Shown in pieces: positions 16,223 through 24,146 of a stretch of DNA of 48,194 nt (positions are counted from its first letter, which is position 1; each line of letters begins with the position of its first letter). A program made the position numbers and the translations under genes. The stretch comes from Clostridia bacterium. Its GTDB lineage: Bacteria > Bacillota > Clostridia > Oscillospirales > Acutalibacteraceae. The DNA lies in the NCBI GenBank assembly GCA_017453685.1, contig JAFTEL010000110.1:1-48194 (forward strand). The letters run 5' to 3'. The notes beneath the pieces are model-generated. The model was not told the DNA's origin. It saw only the letters and a program-made list of their open reading frames with translations, and did no database searches.

Positions 16223-16251
16223 AGTATAGCGCATCCGACGCTGAAACACAA
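16223..16251 (-). promoter_or_regulatory. Promoter of the lipoprotein/papain-like/symporter operon
   Basis: On the minus strand, TTGTGT (complement of 16246-16251), 17 bases, TATACT (complement of 16223-16228). The lipoprotein start follows about 32 bases later. Confidence 0.7.
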
Positions 16252-16350
16252 GAGGGACGAAACGCGGGGAAAACAAACAATTTGCTGTTTCTTTTTTCTT
16301 CTTTACATGATATAATTATTATCATCGAAATGATGTCGGAGGTAACAAGT

Positions 16351-17184
16351 ATGCAACTCGTCAAGAACGAACTCCATATCGGGCTTGAAAAACCGCTCAA
16401 GCTCCTTCACGTAACCGATTCGCACATCGCTTTGGCGGATGAACGCGACGACGAACGCAAGCACGCGCTCGCCAAGCGGATGGGATCGCCCGACAAAGAA
16501 CGGTATTGGGCGGAACAGCTCGCCTATGCCGAACAAAACTGCGACCTGCTCGTCCACACGGGCGACCTGATGGATTTCGTTTCGCACGCCAACGTGGACT
16601 GGGCGCGCAAGGCGTTAAAAAACGAAAAGGTCTTTTTCATCGCAGGCAACCACGATTATTCGCAATACGTAGGCGAAGCGTGGGAAGACGAAGCCTACCG
16701 CATGAACAGCTACATGCAGATGGGCTACGGGCTGGGCGTGCCGATGTTTTTCAACAATCGCGTCATCGGCGGCGTGAATATCGTCGGCATCGACAACAGC
16801 TATTACCGCTTTGCTTCGTGGCAGCTCTGGCGGCTGAAAAAAGAGGTCGAAAAAGGTCTGCCGATCGTTCTGGCGTTCCACGACCCGCTGTTTGAGGAAT
16901 CGCTTTATCACTACCATTTGGAACGCTTGCCGCACGAACCGACCTATCTGGTCGGCTGCGACGAGGAGCATCTGCTGCCCTATAACGAATTCCGCGCCGT
17001 GCAGCAGCGCCCGGACGAGCCCACGCTGGCAATGATCGACTACATCAAAAACGAGCCGCTGATCACGGTGATCCTGACGGGTCATCTGCATTTCAACTTT
17101 GAGAGCAGCGTAGCAGAAAACCTGCCGCAGTTCGTCACGGGCGGCGGCTATGAGGGCGTCGCCCGTGAGATCACAATACACTAA
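16351..17184 (+). CDS. Calcineurin-like metallophosphoesterase
   Basis: This 277-residue protein carries the five metal-binding blocks in order: LLHVTDSHIA (D23, H25), LLVHTGDLMDF, FFIAGNHDYS, VLAFHDPLF and VILTGHLHFN. It would hydrolyse phosphomono- or diesters with a two-metal centre in the cytoplasm; the substrate is not known. The start at 16351 is given by GTCGGAGGTAACAAGT; the longer open frame upstream runs through a poly-T stretch. A TATAAT at 16311-16316 is the probable -10, without a clear -35. The alpha/beta hydrolase gene follows after 12 bases. Confidence 0.88.
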   Translation: MQLVKNELHIGLEKPLKLLHVTDSHIALADERDDERKHALAKRMGSPDKERYWAEQLAYAEQNCDLLVHTGDLMDFVSHANVDWARKALKNEKVFFIAGNHDYSQYVGEAWEDEAYRMNSYMQMGYGLGVPMFFNNRVIGGVNIVGIDNSYYRFASWQLWRLKKEVEKGLPIVLAFHDPLFEESLYHYHLERLPHEPTYLVGCDEEHLLPYNEFRAVQQRPDEPTLAMIDYIKNEPLITVILTGHLHFNFESSVAENLPQFVTGGGYEGVAREITIH

Positions 17185-17196
17185 GGAGGAAACATT

Positions 17197-18102
17197 ATGC
17201 TGTTTCAGAGAGTCGGTGCATTCATCATGGCCATTGTTTTGTTTTTCAACATTCTGTTTTCGGGCTACCTCAAATATATGCTTCATAACCGCATCTTTCT
17301 CGATCAATACTATACCGACGCAAAAAACGAGCGGCAGAGCTACGACCTCGTGATCCCGAAAAGCGCTTCGGGCAGCACGGGGCTGGTGCTGTGCATTCAC
17401 GGCGGAGGCTGGACCGGCGGCAGCCGCGATTCCTATACGGACAGCCTGATGCAGATGAGCGACGAGTTTCATCACGCCGTCGCGGCCGTCAATTACCGCT
17501 ACGTTTCCGAAACGGTGAGCTTTGCCGACGAGCTTGACGACATTTCTTCGGCGCTCGCCGCGATCAAGGCGAAGGGTCAAGAGCACGGCGTTGATTTCGA
17601 CCGTGTGCTGATCACGGGCATTTCCGCGGGCGGTCACCTGTCGCTGCTGTATGCCTATACCCGCAGGGAGACGGCTCCCATCAAGCCGGTGTGCGTGGTG
17701 GAATTGTGCGGTCCAGCCGACTTGGAGCATGAGTTCTACTATTCCGACGAAAACAGCATCTCGCAGGCCGTGGGCGCAGAGTATCTGCGCGGCATCATCG
17801 CCAACGGCGTCAAACACCCCATTTCGCTCGATGATTTCGACGCGGCAAGACCCGCGCTCAAGCAATATTCGCCGATCAACTTTGTGGATGAGAACACCGT
17901 GCCGACCGTATTCGGTCACGGCGAACAGGATGAAATCGTTCCCTACCAGAACGCGATCGACCTCGACGCCAAGCTGACGGAATGCGGTGTGGAACACACC
18001 TTTGTCTCCTTCCCGAACTCCGGCCACGCCTGCGAAGACAAGGTCTCCATGGCACGGGTCATGTCGCTGTTCTTTGAATACGTCAGTCTCTATCTGGATT
18101 AA
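17197..18102 (+). CDS. Membrane-anchored alpha/beta hydrolase (BD-FAE/esterase-like)
   Basis: This 301-residue protein has a hydrophobic N-terminal anchor at about residues 8-28. The hydrolase domain shows the oxyanion motif IHGGGWTGGS at about 67-76, the nucleophile elbow ITGISAGGHLSL with S143, the acid in FGHGEQDEIVP and the His in FPNSGHAC. This places it with carboxylesterases and feruloyl/acetyl-ester hydrolases of the HGGGW type. The anchor suggests action at the outer face of the membrane. AAGGAGGAAACATT precedes the start. Together with the phosphoesterase it forms a two-gene unit just upstream of the glycosidase locus. Confidence 0.83.
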   Translation: MLFQRVGAFIMAIVLFFNILFSGYLKYMLHNRIFLDQYYTDAKNERQSYDLVIPKSASGSTGLVLCIHGGGWTGGSRDSYTDSLMQMSDEFHHAVAAVNYRYVSETVSFADELDDISSALAAIKAKGQEHGVDFDRVLITGISAGGHLSLLYAYTRRETAPIKPVCVVELCGPADLEHEFYYSDENSISQAVGAEYLRGIIANGVKHPISLDDFDAARPALKQYSPINFVDENTVPTVFGHGEQDEIVPYQNAIDLDAKLTECGVEHTFVSFPNSGHACEDKVSMARVMSLFFEYVSLYLD

Positions 18103-18160
18103 GAGAAGAAATGAAAACGAAAGAGAGTTAATTGGGAATAAGCTGCGCGGATTTCATCGC

Positions 18161-18261
18161 CGTCACGTCATGAACGACCCCTTCGACCACCCGTGATCAC
18201 GTGACGGACACGGCGCGAGATTTGTTTCAGCGCTGCATTCCCCATGCAGGGCAAGCCTGCA
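18161..18261. promoter_or_regulatory. Leader region of the beta-galactosidase operon with nested inverted repeats
   Basis: CCGTCACGT (18161-18169) is repeated inverted as ACGTGACGG (18199-18207), and the palindrome CGTGATCACG (18192-18201) overlaps the right arm. TGCAGG (18245-18250) and CCTGCA (18256-18261) form a second hairpin that touches the ribosome binding site GGAAAGGA. No sigma-A promoter with acceptable hexamers was found between 18103 and 18275. An operator or leader control is inference. Confidence 0.4.
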
Positions 18262-18275
18262 GGAAAGGACGTTTT

Positions 18276-21236
18276 ATGCAAGCCGGTCAGAAATATCCGA
18301 AAACTTACATAGCCAATCAACACATGCTCGGTGAAAACCGCCTGCCTGCGCGCACGCTCCTGCTGCCGGCGCAAAAGCGCGGCGTGACGCATCGGAATTT
18401 TACGGAATCCGACCGCGTGCAACTGCTCAGCGGCGATTGGAAATTCTCCTATCTTCCGGAGGATACGGCCGAACCGTTCTGGCTGCCCGAATACAACGAC
18501 GGCACGTGGGACACGCTGCCGGTGCCCTCCATGTGGCAGTTCCACGGCTACGGCAGCTGCTACTATCCGAACGTGCGCTACTGCTTCCCCTACGATCCGC
18601 CCCACATTCACCGCAGCAATCCCGTCGGGCTCTACCGCACAACGTTTTCGGCCAAGCGCGGCGGCCGCGCTGTTCTGCGCTTTCTCGGCGTGGACAACGC
18701 GTACTTCGTCTGGCTGAACGGGCGGTACGTCGGCTTTTCCAAGGGCAGCCGTATTCCGGCGGAATTCGACGTGACCGACGCGCTTGCTGACGGGGAAAAC
18801 CTGCTGGCCGTAAAGGTCTACACGTTTTCCGACGCTTCTTATCTGGAAAATCAGGATATGCTCATGGCAAGCGGCATCTTCCGCGACGTGATGCTGATTT
18901 GCACCGGCGAAAACGCCCTGTGGGACGAAACGATCCTGCCGGACGCTTCCGGCTTCACGGTCAGATATGAATGCAAAACGGGTGAAGCGCCCGCCGCGCT
19001 GCGTTTTACGCTGTGCGATCCGGCTGGCGCCGTCTGCGCCGAACGGGAACAGCCGCTCGCCGAAAGCGGCGAGGTCTTTCTTGAGCTGACCAAGGTCGTT
19101 CTCTGGAACGCGGAACAGCCCAATCTCTACACGCTTTATACCGAGATCGTCGAAAACGGCGCGGTCATTGAAACGCATACCAAAAAGGTCGGCATCGCCA
19201 AAAGTGAGATCAAGGGCTGTTATCTGCTGATAAACGGCCGTCCGATCACGCTCAAGGGCGTGAACCGCCACGAAAACAACGCCCGCACCGGCCGCGCGCT
19301 CACATCCGCGCAGATCGAAGCGGAGCTGCGCGATATCAAGGTCTGCAACCTCAATGCGATCCGCTGCTCTCACTACACGAATCATCCGCTGTTTTACGAA
19401 ATCTGCTCGGAGCTCGGCCTTTACGTCATGGACGAGGCGGACTGCGAGACACACGGCGCGGAATGTACCGGCGATCTGGGTGCGCTGAACAAGGACGAAA
19501 CGTGGTTCGACGCTTTCTTCGACCGCGCGAGCCGCATGTACGCCATCAACAAAAACGAAACCTGCATCAACATCTGGTCGCTGGGCAACGAATGCGGTCA
19601 CGGCCGGAACAACGACCGCTGCGTCGCCTGGCTGAAGGCGCAGGCGGTGAAAAAGCCGATCAAGGACAACAACAATTCCATGGCGGAAGAGGATGACGGC
19701 TATTTTGAAACGACCGGCTATATGCCGATGCAGACGCTCTACGACATGGCGGCCGAGAGCGAAAGACCGCTGATGATGCTGGAATACGCTCACGCCATGG
19801 GCAACTCTCCGGGCGGACTGGAAGATATCTGGAACTGGGTCTATGACAATGAGAAATGCTGCGGCGGATACGTTTGGGAATACAAGAGCCACGGTTTTTA
19901 TACGCAAGGAAAAAACGGAGCGCCGCGCTACCTCTACGGCGGCGATTTTCCCGATTTGTATCACTGGTCGAATTTTTCCTTAGACGGGTATCACACGAGC
20001 GACGGAACGCCGAAGCCCTCCTGGGGCGAACTCAGAGAAGTTTCCGCGCCGGTCCATGTGCGATGGGAAGCAGACGGCGTTTCGATCAAAAACACCTATG
20101 ACTTCCTGCCGCTCGACGGCGTGACGCTGCGCTGGTCGGTCTGTGCGGACGGAAAGCCGGTGCGCATGGGCGAATTATCGCTTGACGGGCTGCCTGCCCG
20201 CCAATGGAAGCGGCTGACGCTGCCGCTGCAGACCGACGGGCTGCAGGGCGTCGTGACCGCCGACTGTGTGTTTGATAAAAGCGGCAAAGAGATTGCCCAC
20301 AAGCAGAAACTCCTCGCCGATCTGCCGCGCCCGCAGGCGGCAAGTCTGCCCTTTGCCCATACGGTGACAGAAGAGGAAACCACCGTCACCGTGCGCGGCG
20401 ACGCGTTCGCCGTTGCGATCACGGACGGTCTGCTGTCAAAAATCGAAGCAAACGGAACCGTTCTGTTAGATTCGCCGATGCGGCTCAACTGCATGCGCGC
20501 GCCGACCGACAACGACGGCATCGTCGGCTTTTCGCCCCGACTGGTCAAAACATGGGAAGAACACATGGTCGCTTCCCTGCGCTTCGGCTGTTACGAAACG
20601 AAAGTCGAGGACGCGCCCGACGCCGTGACGGTGACGGCGCGGGGCAAATTCCTGCCGCACAGCCATTACTGGGGCTTCGACACGACGATCCGCTATCGAA
20701 TCACCGCGGGCGGCGAAACTCAGGTCTCCGTTGATTTGCAGCCTTACGGGAACGGTCTGCCGTCCGTTCTGCCGCGCGTCGGCGTGGTGTTCGAGCTGGA
20801 CGAAAGCTACGAACGATGCCGCTGGCTGGGGCGCGGCCCGGGTGAAAACTATCCCGACTGCAAGGCAAACGCGCCGGTCGGTTGCTATGAAGCGACCGTT
20901 TCCGACATGAACTTTCTTTACGACGTGCCGCAGGAAACGGGCAACCGCGGCGATTGCCGCCGCGTGACGGTTTCCGACGGCTGCCGTTCGCTGACTGTTT
21001 TGGGCACGTTCTCGTTTTCGTTCCACGATTTCCCGCTCGCGTCTTTGCTCCAAGCACGGCATAGAGACGAATTGGAGAAAACCGAAAAGCGGTACCTTTA
21101 TATTGACCACAGGCACCGCGGTCTCGGCTCCAACTCCTGCGGCCCGCAGCCGGAAAAAGAGTATGAGCTGCCGATCGGCCGCTTTTGCTGGTCGTTCCGC
21201 CTGAAAGCGGAAACGGAAGGAGAAGCGCTGTTATGA
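18276..21236 (+). CDS. lacZ: GH2 beta-galactosidase
   Basis: This 986-residue cytoplasmic enzyme has the full LacZ architecture. A jelly-roll N domain contains YRTTFSAKRGG and NQDMLMASGIFRDV, followed by Ig-like domains. The TIM barrel opens with LKGVNRHENNARTGR and NAIRCSHYTNHP, and a C-terminal beta-sandwich contains RGPGENYPDCK. The acid/base is E439 in WSLGNECGHG and the nucleophile E503 in MMLEYAHAMGNSPGG. The length is close to the 1020 residues of the E. coli enzyme. AAAGGACGTTTT sets the ATG at 18276; open codons upstream lack a binding site. It ends in a 4-base ATGA overlap with the methyltransferase gene. It would release galactose from imported beta-galactosides. Confidence 0.93.
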   Translation: MQAGQKYPKTYIANQHMLGENRLPARTLLLPAQKRGVTHRNFTESDRVQLLSGDWKFSYLPEDTAEPFWLPEYNDGTWDTLPVPSMWQFHGYGSCYYPNVRYCFPYDPPHIHRSNPVGLYRTTFSAKRGGRAVLRFLGVDNAYFVWLNGRYVGFSKGSRIPAEFDVTDALADGENLLAVKVYTFSDASYLENQDMLMASGIFRDVMLICTGENALWDETILPDASGFTVRYECKTGEAPAALRFTLCDPAGAVCAEREQPLAESGEVFLELTKVVLWNAEQPNLYTLYTEIVENGAVIETHTKKVGIAKSEIKGCYLLINGRPITLKGVNRHENNARTGRALTSAQIEAELRDIKVCNLNAIRCSHYTNHPLFYEICSELGLYVMDEADCETHGAECTGDLGALNKDETWFDAFFDRASRMYAINKNETCINIWSLGNECGHGRNNDRCVAWLKAQAVKKPIKDNNNSMAEEDDGYFETTGYMPMQTLYDMAAESERPLMMLEYAHAMGNSPGGLEDIWNWVYDNEKCCGGYVWEYKSHGFYTQGKNGAPRYLYGGDFPDLYHWSNFSLDGYHTSDGTPKPSWGELREVSAPVHVRWEADGVSIKNTYDFLPLDGVTLRWSVCADGKPVRMGELSLDGLPARQWKRLTLPLQTDGLQGVVTADCVFDKSGKEIAHKQKLLADLPRPQAASLPFAHTVTEEETTVTVRGDAFAVAITDGLLSKIEANGTVLLDSPMRLNCMRAPTDNDGIVGFSPRLVKTWEEHMVASLRFGCYETKVEDAPDAVTVTARGKFLPHSHYWGFDTTIRYRITAGGETQVSVDLQPYGNGLPSVLPRVGVVFELDESYERCRWLGRGPGENYPDCKANAPVGCYEATVSDMNFLYDVPQETGNRGDCRRVTVSDGCRSLTVLGTFSFSFHDFPLASLLQARHRDELEKTEKRYLYIDHRHRGLGSNSCGPQPEKEYELPIGRFCWSFRLKAETEGEALL

Positions 21237-21904
21237 CAACAAAACTCTTTTTTCAGGCAATGGCGAAATACCTGCTCGGCGTGGCGCTGCTCGGCGCGCT
21301 GCTGTTCGTGCCCGCCGGAACGCTGCACTATTGGCAGGCTTGGCTTTTTCTCGGTCTGCTGTTCGTGCCGATGTTTTTCGCCGGCGTCGTGATGATGGTC
21401 AAAAGCCCCGAACTGCTGCAAAAGCGCCTGAACGCCAAAGAAGAAGAAAAAGAGCAAAAGGCGGTCGTCGCGCTCAGCGGCGTGATGTTTCTGGCGGCGT
21501 TTATCGCGGCGGGGCTGAACGCCCGCTTCGATTGGCTGCATTTCCCCCTCTGGGCGGTGTGGACCGCCAGCGGCGTGTTTCTGCTCGCCTATCTGATGTA
21601 CGCCGAGGTCATGCGCGAAAACGCCTACCTTTCCCGCACCATTGAAGTGCAGGAAAGCCAGACGGTCGTGGACAGCGGTCTGTACAGCATCGTCCGCCAC
21701 CCGATGTACGCTTCGACGCTGTTCCTGTTCCTTTCCATGGGGATCATCCTCGATTCGCCGATCTCGCTGGCGATCCTGCTTTTCTATATCCCCATCATCG
21801 CGGCGCGCATGAAGAACGAGGAAAAGGTGCTGGAAGAAGGGCTGAACGGTTATCGGGAATACAAAACCAAAGTGAAATATAAGGTCATTCCGTTTATCTG
21901 GTAA
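21233..21904 (+). CDS. Isoprenylcysteine carboxyl methyltransferase-like (ICMT/PEMT) membrane protein
   Basis: This 223-residue protein has about five membrane helices and the family's C-terminal SAM-binding motif GLYSIVRHPMYAS, then ARMKNEEKVLEEG and NGYREYKTKVKYKVIPFIW. Eukaryotic ICMT methylates prenylated cysteines and related PEMT enzymes methylate phospholipid head groups; bacterial homologues mostly lack known substrates. Translation is coupled to lacZ by the overlap at 21233-21236, with AAGGAG inside the lacZ tail. GH36 starts 41 bases later. Nothing in the family explains a place between two galactosidases, so the link may be only transcriptional. Confidence 0.82.
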   Translation: MTTKLFFQAMAKYLLGVALLGALLFVPAGTLHYWQAWLFLGLLFVPMFFAGVVMMVKSPELLQKRLNAKEEEKEQKAVVALSGVMFLAAFIAAGLNARFDWLHFPLWAVWTASGVFLLAYLMYAEVMRENAYLSRTIEVQESQTVVDSGLYSIVRHPMYASTLFLFLSMGIILDSPISLAILLFYIPIIAARMKNEEKVLEEGLNGYREYKTKVKYKVIPFIW

Positions 21905-21945
21905 ATGAATTGAAACAGTATCGGTCAAGAAAGGAGCAGCCAATC

Positions 21946-24075
21946 ATGCCCGAGCCATTCACAGACGTTTACTGCCAATCCGGTGCCGAGACGGTTTTCT
22001 GCTACCGTTCCGGACTTATGGTCTATGAGGAGACCTTCGGCGAAGGCATGCTCTGCCCCGCGGGATGGAACGCGGCGGGCTACCCGCTGAACGTGCTGAC
22101 GAACTGTTCTTCGCGCTTTTCACGCCGCGATTTCCAGCAGCCTTCGGCTTTTCATCTGGAACTTGACGGGCAGAGCGTTGAATATGACTTGCGCTTTGTC
22201 GATTTTATCAAAACAGAGACCGAAGGCGTCATTCATTCTGTCCTGACACTTGAAAGCGAAATCAAACCGATACGCCTGAAAGTGCACACTGTGCTCGACG
22301 GTTCGCAGATGTTCACGCGCTATCTTGAAATCGGGAATCTGTCGGATCAGCCCATGGCGATCAGCCGCCTTGCGCTTCTGAGCGGCGGGATCGAGATCAT
22401 GAACCGTGACCGGATCGATGAGGAAATTGACCGAAAGTCGCTCTATTCCGTCGGATATTTTGAAAACGACGAGTGGGGTCGGGAAGGCGAATTCGTCTGG
22501 CGTCCCGTGCCGGAAAACACGCTGTGCGTGGACAGCCGCTTCGGACGCGACCGCTACCGTCACCCGCTGCTGTTTCTGCGCAACAACGTCACGGGCAATC
22601 TCTGGTTTTCACAAATCGGCTGGAGCGGCGGCTGCCGCTTCTCCGTTGACCTGAAAGCGCCCGCGAAACGGATCGGGAGCTATCTGTCTTTCAGCGCGGA
22701 ACTTACGGGCTATGCGCCGCTGCTTGTTCTGCGCGCCGGTGAGACCTTTGTCACGCCCGAGGTTCATATGGGCGTGGTGCACGGCGGGCTCGACGATGCG
22801 GTCGGCGAGATGCACGCGCATTTCCGCCGCTCGGTGCTGACGCTGCCTGCGCCATGCGCCGTCGGCGCCGGTATGGGCGCGGAACACGATATGAGCGTGG
22901 AAACGACAAAATCGTTTATGCGGCAAATGGCGGATCTCGGCGCTGAAGTGTTCATCGTTGACGCGGGCTGGCAGAATCCGCCCGGCGAAGAAATGGACTG
23001 GGGCGGTCACAACGGTCACAATGTACCGAACGCCGACCGTTACCCGAACGGCTTGGCCGAGATCGCGGATTACTGCCATTCTCTCGGCATGAAGTTCGGT
23101 CTCTGGGTCGAGATCGAGCGGCTGGGACGGCACGCGAAACTGTATGAAGCTCATAAAGACTGGTTCGCGCGGGATATTTACGGCAGGCTCGACGAGGGCT
23201 TTCTGGATTTCACCAATCCCGAGGTCGCCGCGTGGGCGGAAAGCGAACTGACGCGCATCATTACGGAACACCGCTTAGACCTTCTGCGCGTTGACTACAA
23301 CGTCTCGCCCCGATCGTATTTTTCGATGCGGGACACCGGCACGGGGATAAAAGAATGTATCGGTCTGCGGCACTTCAACGCGGTTTACAAGATGTATGCG
23401 AACCTGAAAAAACGCTTCCCCGACGTAGTTTTTGAAAACTGCGCGGGCGGCGGCGGACGCACCGACTGGGGGATGATGAAGCAATTCAACCACACGTGGG
23501 TCTCCGACTGGCAGCGGCTGCCGTATTCGGTGCTGATCACGAACGGCATGACGATGGCGCTCCCGCCCGAGCGGGTCGACCGCCTGTTTGCGGGCATGGG
23601 CTGCCATGAATTCGGTTCTCTTGAGGCGCATATGCGCAACGCCATGCTCACGCATATGACGTTGAACGTGATCGCCCCCGCCTCCGCGATCCCGAACGAG
23701 GCGCAGGCGGCGTTCGTGCGCCGCAGTGTTGCGCTGTACAAAGATTTCATTCGTCCGTTCCTGCCGACGGCTCGGGTATATCACCACGCGCCTGAGGCCG
23801 ACGAAGCGCGGAAGAACGGCTTCTGCGCGCTGGAGCTCGCCGCCGCGGATCAGTCCCGCGCCGCGCTGGCCGCCTTCACGCTGACGGGCGCAAAAAAAGA
23901 CCGCTTCGCGATATACCCGCGCGGTCTGTCGGCTGATCGGATCTATACCGTAACGCTCGACAACAGCGGCGCGACCTTTGAACGCGACGGATTTGCGCTG
24001 ATGAACGGCGGCGTCACGATTTCGCTCCCCGCGTCGATGGGGTCGGAACTGGTGCTGTTTGAAAGCAAAGCCTGA
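21946..24075 (+). CDS. GH36 alpha-galactosidase
   Basis: This 709-residue protein has an N-terminal beta-supersandwich, a TIM barrel and a C-terminal beta domain. The barrel shows FIVDAGWQNPPGEEMDW, MKFGLWVEIERLG, the nucleophile D450 in LDLLRVDYNVSP, the FENCAGGGGRTDWGMM block and the candidate acid D521 in TWVSDWQRLP. Standard GH36 has LKWDMN at the nucleophile and SDDTDA at the acid, so LRVDYN and SDWQRL mark a divergent subgroup whose specificity may differ. No signal peptide is present. AAGGAG lies 9 bases before the start. It would act in the cytoplasm next to the imported-glycoside pathway. Confidence 0.88.
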   Translation: MPEPFTDVYCQSGAETVFCYRSGLMVYEETFGEGMLCPAGWNAAGYPLNVLTNCSSRFSRRDFQQPSAFHLELDGQSVEYDLRFVDFIKTETEGVIHSVLTLESEIKPIRLKVHTVLDGSQMFTRYLEIGNLSDQPMAISRLALLSGGIEIMNRDRIDEEIDRKSLYSVGYFENDEWGREGEFVWRPVPENTLCVDSRFGRDRYRHPLLFLRNNVTGNLWFSQIGWSGGCRFSVDLKAPAKRIGSYLSFSAELTGYAPLLVLRAGETFVTPEVHMGVVHGGLDDAVGEMHAHFRRSVLTLPAPCAVGAGMGAEHDMSVETTKSFMRQMADLGAEVFIVDAGWQNPPGEEMDWGGHNGHNVPNADRYPNGLAEIADYCHSLGMKFGLWVEIERLGRHAKLYEAHKDWFARDIYGRLDEGFLDFTNPEVAAWAESELTRIITEHRLDLLRVDYNVSPRSYFSMRDTGTGIKECIGLRHFNAVYKMYANLKKRFPDVVFENCAGGGGRTDWGMMKQFNHTWVSDWQRLPYSVLITNGMTMALPPERVDRLFAGMGCHEFGSLEAHMRNAMLTHMTLNVIAPASAIPNEAQAAFVRRSVALYKDFIRPFLPTARVYHHAPEADEARKNGFCALELAAADQSRAALAAFTLTGAKKDRFAIYPRGLSADRIYTVTLDNSGATFERDGFALMNGGVTISLPASMGSELVLFESKA

Positions 24076-24097
24076 CGGAACATATCATTTGAAAGAA

Positions 24098-24118
24098 CAA
24101 TCAAAGCAGCCTTGATTG
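24098..24118. promoter_or_regulatory. Perfect inverted repeat before the tailed GPH symporter gene
   Basis: CAATCAA and TTGATTG form a perfect 7-7-7 inverted repeat centred about 39 bases upstream of the GTG start. An internal operator or an mRNA hairpin are both possible. Confidence 0.4.
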
Positions 24119-24146
24119 GATCAGCGGTTACCAAAGGAGCGTTTTT

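Noticed and set aside
18168-19964. Open frame of 598 codons opposite the N-terminal half of lacZ.
   Set aside because: The plus strand carries the full GH2 motif set; the minus product has no recognisable domain.
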